A DNA stretch of 64,000 bases from Candidatus Kouleothrix ribensis (GTDB taxonomy: Bacteria > Chloroflexota > Chloroflexia > Chloroflexales > Roseiflexaceae), in contig JADKGW010000001.1 in NCBI GenBank assembly GCA_016722075.1, positions 2,480,001 through 2,544,000 on the forward strand, written 5' to 3'. The notes under the pieces were generated by a model, which searched no databases, had not been told where the DNA came from, and was given only the letters and a program-made list of their open reading frames with translations. The position numbers and the translations under genes were made by a program. Of this stretch, positions 17,855 through 25,328 are shown piece by piece (the first letter of the stretch is position 1; each line of letters begins with the position of its first letter).

Positions 17855-19945
17855 ATGCACGCAGTCCCCGAACGACTCCGCTTCAATGCCGATGCATCCG
17901 CAAGTGTACCACAGAGCATGCCCACCGACGGTGTGATCGAGGTGCCGAGCGGGCGGCCGCTGGTTGAGCTACTGCTCGACCAGGCCGGAATCGCGGCGCA
18001 GCCCGGCCAGGGTGCCGTGCGCGTGCCGAAGCAGTGCAAGCCGCTGGGCCGGCTCGAGCTCGAGCCTGTGCCCGGCGATCCATTCGGCCCGGCGCTCGAT
18101 TGGGCCTACCGCTGCTATCAGGTGCTTAGCCCGGCCGGCGGCGCAACCTTCCGCAGCCACCTGTACCTGTTCAATGTGCTGGTCGCGCTCGAGTGGGAGC
18201 CTAGCGCAGCCGAGTTCGAGCAGCTCCAGATCGGGTTTCGGCGCGCGTCGGACTTCCTATTCGATGCTACTGACGGCTGGATGGCCTTCGGCCAGGTGGT
18301 GTTTGGCGGCCCAGAGCTGATGGACGGCGCCGATATTCAGATCATGGCCTCGAACCGCCTGCTGCCGCGCAGCTGGGTTGGCAGCCTGCACCCGCACGCC
18401 GAGTATCACGCCGATCAGAAGTACACGCCTATTCGCGTCGGCCGCGGGATCTGGCACGACGTGCGCCAGCGCGCGATCGGCTGGGACGAGCCCGAGGCCT
18501 ACCGCTTGCTGATCCACGAGTGGGGCCACTATGCGCTGAAGCTGACCGACGAATACCTCGAGACGCGCCCGCTGCTGCTCAGGCCGTCCAACCAGCCGGC
18601 CGGCGGCGCGGCGCACACGCTGCGCGCCGCACCTAGCACCTCGGTGGTGATGCTGAAGATTCCCACCAGCACCGATTCGATCATGGCGACGGCCGAGGGC
18701 ACCAGCGAGCTGGTGACGCAGCAGTGGGCCAAGATCAGCGCGATCTATCCGCGCGTCGGCCCACGCGCGGCCGGTGACGTGCGCATCGGGCCGATCGAGC
18801 TGCCGGCGGCGCTGCCGCGCTTTCGGCAGTTGAAGCGCGCGGCCGGCGCGAAGCCCGCGCCAAGCCAGGTGGCGCTGCCGGCCTGGAGCCAGCTCTCGAT
18901 CGCGCTCGGGCGCCTGCTGCTGCCCGAGGATGTCCGGCTCGATCACTGCTGGGTGTATGTGCTGAAGGGCCTGCGCGAGGGGAAAGGCGCCGGGCTGCGG
19001 CTGCTCGCACAAGGCACGCTCGAAACGCGCTCGGCCGACACGGCGTTCCCGCTGCTGGGGGCCGCGCCGGGCGACACCGTCCTGCTGATCAACCAGACCA
19101 ACGGCCGCCCAACCAGCGTGCTGCGCGCCGAGATTCCGGCAACCGGCGAGCTGGCCTGGGTCGATGCGACTCCGCCGGCCTTCCCGATGATCGACGTGGT
19201 GCCCGAGCCGGTGGAGCCAAACACACCGGTAGCCGAGCTAGTGGTGCGCCTGCACGACGTGCCCGGCGGCGAGGCGCCCGAGCAGGTGTACCTGTTCCCG
19301 CTTGGCCAGCCGGCCGACGAGTCAATCGTGCCACTGAAGGGCGCGGGCACACCCTGGGCCAGCAAGCCGCAGCGCATGCGCACGCTCGACGGCCACGTGC
19401 TGCTGCGCTGGAAGCACGATCGCATGCTGGTTTGCGCGTTCTCGCAGGGCGGCGATGGGCCATACTCCTCGCGGCCCTACCCGGCCAACCCCATGAACGC
19501 CGGCTCATCGGATGGCCAGACGCTGATCTTCATGTACAAAGACGACGCCAGCGCACCCGAGCCGAACGACGTGAAGCTGGTGACCACGCGCATGCCGGGG
19601 TTGGACGGCACACCGCCCGGCGGCGTGGCGCGCAGCAGCGCCTTCAGCATCGCCGGCAACGCGCCGCTGCTGCTGCGGCTCAACCCCACACTCACAATGT
19701 ACTACGACCCATTCGACGACGCCGAGCAAGCCTGGGCCTCCGGCGGCGACCTGGCGATCTGCCGCTGGTCGGGCGGCGGCTGGCAGCCGGTGCCGACATA
19801 CGTACCGGCCGGTTACCGGGTGGTGGTCGCGCCGCTCGACCAGGCCAGCGGCGGGGCGCTGATCGCACCGATCGCTGCTGCTCCACGCGTTGAATACTAC
19901 AAGGTATGTTGGATACCACGTGCAGCGGCCGATACGGGTGCATAG
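17855..19945 (+). CDS. protein with CLCA-like HEWxH...DEY zinc-peptidase motif
   Basis: Protein of 696 aa without signal peptide or membrane segment. The striking feature is LLIHEWGHYALKLTDEYLE at about residues 217-235: HExxH followed by DEY at the spacing used by the metalloprotease domain of eukaryotic CLCA proteins (HEWAHxxxGxxDEY). Nearby SIMATAEGTSELVTQQWAKI fits the segment after the zinc site of zincins. The C-terminal half (about 350-690) looks all-beta, with repeated motifs such as VAELVVRLHDVPGGEAPEQV. The start at 17855 is set by GAGGAGGTGCCCC; upstream in-frame sequence is low quality. It is divergent from the CHAT gene and followed by palindromes and a sigma-like gene. No exact family is recognised. 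Confidence 0.7.
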   Translation: MHAVPERLRFNADASASVPQSMPTDGVIEVPSGRPLVELLLDQAGIAAQPGQGAVRVPKQCKPLGRLELEPVPGDPFGPALDWAYRCYQVLSPAGGATFRSHLYLFNVLVALEWEPSAAEFEQLQIGFRRASDFLFDATDGWMAFGQVVFGGPELMDGADIQIMASNRLLPRSWVGSLHPHAEYHADQKYTPIRVGRGIWHDVRQRAIGWDEPEAYRLLIHEWGHYALKLTDEYLETRPLLLRPSNQPAGGAAHTLRAAPSTSVVMLKIPTSTDSIMATAEGTSELVTQQWAKISAIYPRVGPRAAGDVRIGPIELPAALPRFRQLKRAAGAKPAPSQVALPAWSQLSIALGRLLLPEDVRLDHCWVYVLKGLREGKGAGLRLLAQGTLETRSADTAFPLLGAAPGDTVLLINQTNGRPTSVLRAEIPATGELAWVDATPPAFPMIDVVPEPVEPNTPVAELVVRLHDVPGGEAPEQVYLFPLGQPADESIVPLKGAGTPWASKPQRMRTLDGHVLLRWKHDRMLVCAFSQGGDGPYSSRPYPANPMNAGSSDGQTLIFMYKDDASAPEPNDVKLVTTRMPGLDGTPPGGVARSSAFSIAGNAPLLLRLNPTLTMYYDPFDDAEQAWASGGDLAICRWSGGGWQPVPTYVPAGYRVVVAPLDQASGGALIAPIAAAPRVEYYKVCWIPRAAADTGA

Positions 19946-20134
19946 GCGCAAACGCCTATGCCGCACAGTGAAATAATGGGCGTTTACGCCCTCTAGCGCT
20001 GCATACAGGGCGTTTACGCCTAGGCCAATAGGCGGCAGCGCGAACTATAGGCGCGGGCGTATGGGCGTTCGCGCCTATATGGCATGGCATGAGGCATAGG
20101 CGCCGACGCCCGAACCCGTAGCGCTGGCGCCTAT
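19942..20134. repeat. cluster of GGCG...CGCC palindromes
   Basis: Within under 200 bases there are at least five inverted repeats of one type: ATAGGCG-CAAA-CGCCTAT (19942-19959), GGGCGTTTACGCCC (19978-19991), GGGCGTTTACGCCT (20008-20021), TATAGGCGCG/CGCGCCTATA (20046-20055 with 20070-20079), and ATAGGCGCC/GGCGCCTAT (20096-20104 with 20126-20134). The cluster starts at the end of the CLCA-like gene and stops before the promoter region of the sigma-like gene. Confidence 0.8.
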
Positions 20135-20228
20135 TTCGCATTCGGAAGGCCAAAATCAGTGAATGAATTTACATGATTTGTCTCTATCTATAGTAGATCC
20201 GGCACTACTATGAAAAAGGCAATTATGT

Positions 20229-20840
20229 ATGACGCAACAATCATTAGAGCACGATCCCTACGATCTGTTTCGCCAGGCGATTGTCGAGCGCTCAGGCGAG
20301 GCCTGGGCGGTGTTGTACGAACGGTACTACCCACTGCTGGTCAAATGGTCGCTCCAGTACGGGAACACCACCCAATGTGGTGAGTCGGCCGCCGACATTG
20401 CCAGCTGGGCCATGGAGCGCGCCTGGGCGGCGCTGACCCCGGCGCGGTTTGCGCGGTTTGGTAATGTATCGGCGCTGCTCGCGTACTTGCGCAGCTGTGT
20501 GACGGCGGCAATGATCGATGCCTCGCGCGCCACCGCCGCACGCGAGCGCGCCTACCAGTCGATCGAGCTGCGAATGGTAGCAAGCCCCGAGCAGATCGCA
20601 CTCGAGGCTTGCTTCAAGTCCGAGCTATGGCAGGCACTGGCGGATCTCGCGCTGCCCCCCGACGAGTGGATTGTGCTCTATGAGAGCTACTTCCTGATGC
20701 TGGCACCGCGCGACATCTTGCAGCGCCATCCTGAGCAATATGCGGATGTATCAGTCGTGTATGCGATCAAGCGCAACCTGATTGGCCGGCTCGAGCGCAG
20801 CACAGCGCTTCAGCAGCTATACCGCGAGATGCTTCGGTAG
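20229..20840 (+). CDS. divergent sigma-70/ECF-like protein
   Basis: A 203-aa protein that reads as an ECF sigma relative. A region-2-like segment AWAVLYERYYPLLVKWSLQY...SAADIASWAMERAWAALTP is followed by FGNVSALLAYLRSCVTAAMIDASRA, the usual 2.4-like helix. The region-4-like part (APRDILQRHPEQYADVSVVY...RLERSTALQQLYREML) is degenerate. Downstream is the S41 protease, upstream the CLCA-like gene; no anti-sigma gene is seen. AT-rich sequence at 20160-20225 with AAAAAGGC as ribosome site precedes it. It may control a small local regulon. The sigma identity is probable, not certain. Confidence 0.72.
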   Translation: MTQQSLEHDPYDLFRQAIVERSGEAWAVLYERYYPLLVKWSLQYGNTTQCGESAADIASWAMERAWAALTPARFARFGNVSALLAYLRSCVTAAMIDASRATAARERAYQSIELRMVASPEQIALEACFKSELWQALADLALPPDEWIVLYESYFLMLAPRDILQRHPEQYADVSVVYAIKRNLIGRLERSTALQQLYREMLR

Positions 20841-20894
20841 CGGCAAGTTATGGTATCATGCAGGCTCGGTGCATAATCTGACCGAGGGTATCGC

Positions 20895-22322
20895 ATGATC
20901 CGGTGCGCTGGCCGGTTGGGCGCGCGTGTCGCCCTGGCGTTGTTCTTGCTGAGCGGATGCAGCCTCCCGCTGGCTGTGCCGCCGCTTGCGCTGCCGACGA
21001 CACCGGCCGAGCCGCTGCCTGTGCCGCCGCCCAGCCCCACCGCCGTGCCCAGCCCCACTGCCGCACCCACGCCGGCCCCAACCCCGACCTTCGAGCAGCT
21101 GTTGCCCACGCCTACCCTCGCACCAATCACCGCCGACGCACGCCAGGCGATCTTCGAGCAGGCCTGGAACCTGGTACACCGGCGCTACCTCTACCCCGAC
21201 TATCACGGCGTCGATTGGCCGGCTGTGCGCGACGAGTTCGCGCCACAGATTGGCACTGCCGAGAATGCCGACCAGTTCTATCAGCTGATGCACGCGATGA
21301 TCGACCGGCTTGGCGACGACCATACCCACTTCGAGTCGCCCCAGGAAGTGGCCGAAGAAGAGGCCCGCTCGGCGGGTGAGCTGACCTACGGCGGGATCGG
21401 TGTGACCATCCGCGACGACACGGCCGGCGCGCTGGTGACCCGGCTGGCCGCCGGCAGCCCGGCCGAACGGGCGGGCATCCAGCTGCGCGATCTGATCATC
21501 GCGATCGGCGGGGTGCCGATCTCCGACACGGCCGCGTTTGGCGAGCAAGGCCCCGAGGGCGCGGTGCGCGGCACGCCCGGCACAGTCGTGCGCCTGCTCG
21601 TCGGCTCGCCAGGCGCCACGCCGCGCGAGCTGAGCCTCACGCGCGAGGTGATCCCGGCCGACGCATTCCCACCGGCCGAGGGCCGGCGCATTCGCGGTAC
21701 GCGCGTCGGCCTGCTGCTGATCGATACATTCGACCGCGAAGACCTGGTGACGCTGGTGCGCGACCAGCTCGACGATCTGCTGGCGCCTGGCCCGTTGACC
21801 GGGCTGATCATCGATGTGCGCGATAATGGCGGCGGCTACATCGACGTTATGCTCGACATCCTGGCGCTGTTTGTCGACGGTGGCTCGATCGGTAGCAGCA
21901 GCAGCCGGCGCGGCCGCGAGGATCTCGAGATCCCTGGCGGCCAGGTTGTGCCGGGCCTGGCCGACCTGCCGATTGTGGTGCTGACCAGCGACGGCACTGC
22001 CAGCGCGGCCGAGATGTTCGCGGCCGGCATGCGCGTGCGCCAGCGCGCCACGATGGTAGGCACCACCACGGCGGGCAACACCGAGAACCTGGTGCTGCAC
22101 AACTTCTCCGACGGCTCGCGGCTGTGGTTGGCCGAGTATGCCTATCGCCTGCCCAACGGCGAGCTGATCGAGGGCGTCGGCGTAGCGCCCGATCGGCTGG
22201 TCGCAGCCAAATGGTGGCGCTTCGACCCGGCCGACGACCCGCAGGTACAGGCCGCGCTGGCTGCGCTGGCCGTGCAGGCGCCGGCCTCAAGATCAGCCAA
22301 AGGTCGGAGGCATGGCGGTTGA
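20895..22322 (+). CDS. S41 family (CtpA-like) lipoprotein protease with PDZ domain
   Basis: Carboxy-terminal processing protease, 475 aa. A lipobox (ALALFLLSGC) shows membrane-anchored export. A Pro/Thr-rich linker follows, then a PDZ domain (LTYGGIGVTIRDDTAGALVT through PAERAGIQLRDLIIAIGGVP) and the tail-specific protease core with TGLIIDVRDNGGGYIDVML and catalytic Ser in LTSDGTASAAEMFAAGM (about residue 367). The usual Lys position reads Met/Arg in this stretch, so the base may be unusual. The ribosome site GAGGGTATCGC fixes the ATG at 20895. An extended -10 (TGGTATCAT, 20851-20859) lies upstream. It degrades or trims exported proteins. Confidence 0.9.
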   Translation: MIRCAGRLGARVALALFLLSGCSLPLAVPPLALPTTPAEPLPVPPPSPTAVPSPTAAPTPAPTPTFEQLLPTPTLAPITADARQAIFEQAWNLVHRRYLYPDYHGVDWPAVRDEFAPQIGTAENADQFYQLMHAMIDRLGDDHTHFESPQEVAEEEARSAGELTYGGIGVTIRDDTAGALVTRLAAGSPAERAGIQLRDLIIAIGGVPISDTAAFGEQGPEGAVRGTPGTVVRLLVGSPGATPRELSLTREVIPADAFPPAEGRRIRGTRVGLLLIDTFDREDLVTLVRDQLDDLLAPGPLTGLIIDVRDNGGGYIDVMLDILALFVDGGSIGSSSSRRGREDLEIPGGQVVPGLADLPIVVLTSDGTASAAEMFAAGMRVRQRATMVGTTTAGNTENLVLHNFSDGSRLWLAEYAYRLPNGELIEGVGVAPDRLVAAKWWRFDPADDPQVQAALAALAVQAPASRSAKGRRHGG

Positions 22323-22379
22323 GCCTGTGCTATAGTGCCGGCGTACCGAGTGAAACCCTGCTATAAGGAATGCCGTTCG

Positions 22380-22487
22380 ATGATCAACCTGCGCGAGATC
22401 ATGATGCTGCTTGAGCGACCGAATGCGCTGATGCGTATGCGGAGCACAGGCCTGATCATGCCCATCGCCAGTGTATCGCCAGGGTAA
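22380..22487 (+). CDS. 35-aa methionine-rich mini-ORF (possible leader peptide)
   Basis: ATG at 22380 after TAAGGAATGCCGTTCG encodes 35 residues, six of them Met (start MINLREIMMLLERPNALMRM). It ends 20 bases before an intrinsic terminator at 22508-22546 and lies upstream of two methionyl-tRNA synthetase genes. It could be a leader peptide for attenuation, or chance. No homology is recognised. Confidence 0.35.
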   Translation: MINLREIMMLLERPNALMRMRSTGLIMPIASVSPG

Positions 22488-22507
22488 CTCGTCCGACAAG
22501 CGATCCA

Positions 22508-22546
22508 TAGGCCGTGGGCACCGCGCAGGCGCCTACGGCCTTTTGA
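22508..22546 (+). terminator. intrinsic terminator
   Basis: AGGCCGT at 22509-22515 pairs with ACGGCCT at 22535-22541, with inner GGGC/GCGCC pairs possible, and is followed by TTTTGATT. It ends the S41/mini-ORF transcript or acts as an attenuator ahead of metG. Confidence 0.7.
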
Positions 22547-22592
22547 TTCTCGAGGCTGGCCGCAGGCACACGAGCAAGCGAACGGCCAATCG

Positions 22593-22610
22593 TACGGCAC
22601 CAGTGCCGTA
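22593..22610. repeat. perfect hairpin before the 42-aa ORF
   Basis: TACGGCAC-CA-GTGCCGTA, an 8-bp perfect stem ending 4 bases before the GAGGAGG ribosome site of the 42-aa gene. It may affect translation or be a residual terminator stem. Confidence 0.5.
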
Positions 22611-22625
22611 GCCGAGGAGGATCGT

Positions 22626-22754
22626 ATGTCGAAGAAAAGCCAGCCGGGCAACGGCAAGCCCACCAAGCCGAACGCCAAGGGCGGTGGCTTCAAGCCGCCC
22701 GCCGCGCGCGGGGTGCCTATGTCGCGCCGGCCACCGCGCCAGCCGGGGCGCTGA
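22626..22754 (+). CDS. 42-aa basic, Pro/Lys/Gly-rich small protein
   Basis: An excellent GAGGAGGATCGT site precedes the ATG at 22626. The product begins MSKKSQPGNGKPTKPNAKGG and ends with an arginine-rich tail before TGA at 22752-22754. It is highly basic and probably disordered, as in small nucleic-acid- or ribosome-associated proteins, but no family is recognised. It lies 266 bases ahead of the first metG. Confidence 0.55.
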   Translation: MSKKSQPGNGKPTKPNAKGGGFKPPAARGVPMSRRPPRQPGR

Positions 22755-23020
22755 CACGGCCTGCGCTCGTTGTGCGCACAGCGCCCGATCAGGAGCAAGA
22801 GGACAATGATCACATTCGCGGCAACCGGCATGACTATGCAGCCGCGCGGGGTACCGCGCGACCGCCTTGCCATGCCGCCGATCGCCTGATCCAGCGCAGC
22901 TGGATCGTCTGGGTCGCCCGGCTGGGCGGCCCTTTTCTGTTGGCGCTGCCTTGCGATGTGACAGAGCTACACGGCAAAATCTGCGCGGCGAGCCGCGCCC
23001 AGCCACGAAGGAGAACATCC

Positions 23021-24604
23021 ATGACCAGCCAACCCGATAGCCCGGCGCGCGCACCGTACTACATCACAACCTCCATCCCATACGTCAACGCGCAGCCACA
23101 TATCGGCCACGCACTCGAGGACGTGCAGGCCGACGCGCTGGCGCGCTACGGGCGCCTATGTGGCCGCGACGTCTGGTTCCTCACCGGCACCGACGAGAAC
23201 AGCCTGAAGAATGTGCGCGCCGCCGAGCGCGAGGGCATACCCACCCAAGAGCTGGTCGGCCGCAACGCGGCTCAGTTCTACGCGCTGCGCGACTCGCTCG
23301 GCCTGTCGTTCGACGACTTCATCCGCACGAGTGCCGATGCTCGGCACCGCGCGGGGGTACACAAGCTCTGGTTAGCCTGCGCGCGCAGCGGCGATATCTA
23401 CCGGCGCGCCTACCGTGGGCTGTACTGCGTCGGCTGCGAGCAGTTCTATGCCGAGGCCGAGCTAGACGCTGGGCTATGCCCTGAGCACCTGGTCGTGCCC
23501 GAGCTCGTCGAAGAAGAGAACTACTTCTTCCGGCTCTCGCGCTACGCCGGCCAGCTGCGCGAGCTGATCGAAAGCGATCGACTGCGGGTCGTGCCGGCCA
23601 CACGCAAGAATGAGATCCTGGCATTCATCCGCAGCGGCCTCGAGGACTTCAGCATCTCGCGCTCGCGCGCTCGCGCGCACGGCTGGGGTATCGAGGTGCC
23701 GGGTGACCCCGAGCAGATCACGTATGTCTGGTTCGACGCGCTGGGCAACTACGTCACCGCGCTGGGCTACGCCGGCGAGGGCGAGCGCTATCGACGCTAC
23801 TGGCAGAGTAGCCCGCGCCGCACCCACGTGATCGGCAAGAACATCATCCGCTTCCACGCGATCTACTGGCCGGCAATGCTGCTATCGGCCGGCCTGCCGC
23901 TGCCGACCGATATCTTCGTGCATGGCTTTGTGACCGCCGGCGGCCGCAAGATCGGCAAGTCGCTGGGCAATGTGGTCGACCCGGCCGAGCTGGCAGCGCG
24001 CTACGGCACCGACGCGCTGCGCTACTACCTGCTGCGCGAGATCCCCTCCACCGCCGACGGCGACTTTTCCGACGAGCGGCTGGCACGCGCGTACAACGCC
24101 GACCTGGCCGACGGCCTGGGCAACCTGCTGAGCCGGACGATCGGCATGCTAACGCGCTACTACAGCGGTGTGGTGCCGGCGCCGGCCGATCTCGAGCCGG
24201 TCGACCGTCGGGTCACCGAGCTGGGCCAGCGGTTGTACGGGCGGGTCGACGCGGCGCTCGAGCGCTTCGCGTTCGACGTAGCGCTGGGCGCGATCTGGGA
24301 GCTGGTGGCCGCCGCGAACAAGTACGTGGTTGAGGTGCAGCCCTGGGCGCTGGCGCGGCATCGCGCCGACGACCCGGCCGTTGAGGCGCGGCTCGCGACA
24401 GCGCTGTACGTGCTGGCCGAGGCGCTGCGCCAGATGGCGCACGTGCTTGCGGCGTTCCTACCCGCCACCGCCAGCGCGATCGCGGGCCAGCTGGGCATCG
24501 CGCTCGACTGTGATGCTGGCCTGTGCGCCGCGCTGGAGTGGGGGCGCCTCCTGCCCGGCACGACGGTGCGCCCCGGCAGTGTGCTATTCACTAAGCTGGG
24601 TTGA
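23021..24604 (+). CDS. metG: methionyl-tRNA synthetase, first copy (short type)
   Basis: Class I synthetase charging tRNA-Met, 527 aa. It has YYITTSIPYVNAQPHIGHAL with the HIGH box (about residue 26), FLTGTDENSLKN, and a zinc-knuckle region around YCVGCEQFYAEAEL. The KMSKS-equivalent loop reads GRKIGKSLGNVVDP (about 309), followed by YGTDALRYYLLREIPSTADG. There is no C-terminal tRNA-binding (EMAP-like) domain. A strong AAGGAG site precedes the ATG at 23021. A second MetRS of a different subtype lies 0.7 kb downstream, so this is a paralogue pair rather than a simple duplication. Confidence 0.93.
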   Translation: MTSQPDSPARAPYYITTSIPYVNAQPHIGHALEDVQADALARYGRLCGRDVWFLTGTDENSLKNVRAAEREGIPTQELVGRNAAQFYALRDSLGLSFDDFIRTSADARHRAGVHKLWLACARSGDIYRRAYRGLYCVGCEQFYAEAELDAGLCPEHLVVPELVEEENYFFRLSRYAGQLRELIESDRLRVVPATRKNEILAFIRSGLEDFSISRSRARAHGWGIEVPGDPEQITYVWFDALGNYVTALGYAGEGERYRRYWQSSPRRTHVIGKNIIRFHAIYWPAMLLSAGLPLPTDIFVHGFVTAGGRKIGKSLGNVVDPAELAARYGTDALRYYLLREIPSTADGDFSDERLARAYNADLADGLGNLLSRTIGMLTRYYSGVVPAPADLEPVDRRVTELGQRLYGRVDAALERFAFDVALGAIWELVAAANKYVVEVQPWALARHRADDPAVEARLATALYVLAEALRQMAHVLAAFLPATASAIAGQLGIALDCDAGLCAALEWGRLLPGTTVRPGSVLFTKLG

Positions 24605-24683
24605 CCTCGGGGCTTGCGAGGCGGCTCTGCCCTCGTGCCTCGGCGGCGGGTGCAAGGGCCGGCGCGCGGGGCAGGGTGCGCGG

Positions 24684-25040
24684 GGCATGGCGCGCTACGC
24701 GCGACGCCGGCTGCACGTGCGCACCCCCGCGCTGCCCGGTGCGGCTGCCACCACCCACACCGGCGGCCCCACGGCATGCGCGCTACGAGCGACGCCACCT
24801 GCGCGTGCGCACCCTCGCGCTGCCCGGTGCGACTGCCACCACCCACGCCGGCGGCCCCACGGCATGCGCGCTACAAGCGACGCCACCTGCGCGTGCGCAC
24901 CCTCGCGCTGCCCGGTGCGGCTGCCACCACTTACGCGGGCAGCCCCACGGCATGCGCGCTACAAGCGACGCCACCTGCACGTGCGCACCCTCGCGCTGCC
25001 CGGTGCGGCTGCCACCACCCACGCGGGCAGCCCCAAGGCA
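24684..25040. repeat. 88-bp tandem repeat, four copies
   Basis: Units begin with GGCATGCGCGCTAC at 24684 (diverged), 24773, 24861 and 24949, and a partial fifth at 25037, giving periods of 89, 88 and 88 bp. Each unit contains GCGACGCCACCTGC, GTGCGCACCCTCGCGCTGCC and CGGTGCGGCTGCCACCAC. The period is not a multiple of three, so the open frames across it cannot be a repeat protein. The repeat lies between the two metG genes. Confidence 0.9.
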
Positions 25041-25078
25041 TACGCGCAGGACGATGCAAAAGCGAGACGGCAAAATAG

Positions 25079-25235
25079 GGGGTCCGGGGTGAAACCCCGG
25101 CGGCGGGGTGCAGGGGCCGCCGGCGGCCCCTGCCGCGGGGCACGGGGGCGCGTAGCCCCCGAAAGAGGCACGGGGCGCGCGGGGCACGGGGGCGCGTAGC
25201 CCCCGAAAGAGGTACGGGGCGCGTAGCCCCGAAAA
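25079..25235. repeat. GC-rich hairpin element, inverted relative to the copy near 32.8 kb
   Basis: GGGTCCGGGGTGAAACCCCGG, a GGGGCCGCC/GGCGGCCCC palindrome, then three GGGGCGCGTAGCCCC hairpins separated by GAAAGAGG and CACGGGGCGCGC. Read on the other strand, the first about 80 bases match 32764-32848 almost throughout. The region is non-coding. Confidence 0.85.
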
Positions 25236-25328
25236 ACACACAAACCCGGTTTGCGGAAATACCACTTATGTACTATCCTGAAAGCCCAAACCATACACGC
25301 AACATAAACCAGAGAGTGGAGCCTACGC

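Noticed and set aside
18257..19012. Minus-strand open frames across the CLCA-like gene
   Set aside because: They are shadows from high GC at third positions; no ribosome sites or motifs.
22508..22546. T-box riboswitch before metG (GTGGGCACCGCG resembles the T-box core TGGNACCGCG)
   Set aside because: There is one extra base in the core, the sequence lies inside the terminator's own 5' arm rather than upstream of it, and no specifier stem or competing antiterminator partner was found.
24330..25199. Long open frames through the 88-bp repeat (up to 289 aa)
   Set aside because: The repeat period is not divisible by three, so each copy is read in a different frame; no ribosome site. They are GC-rich chance frames.
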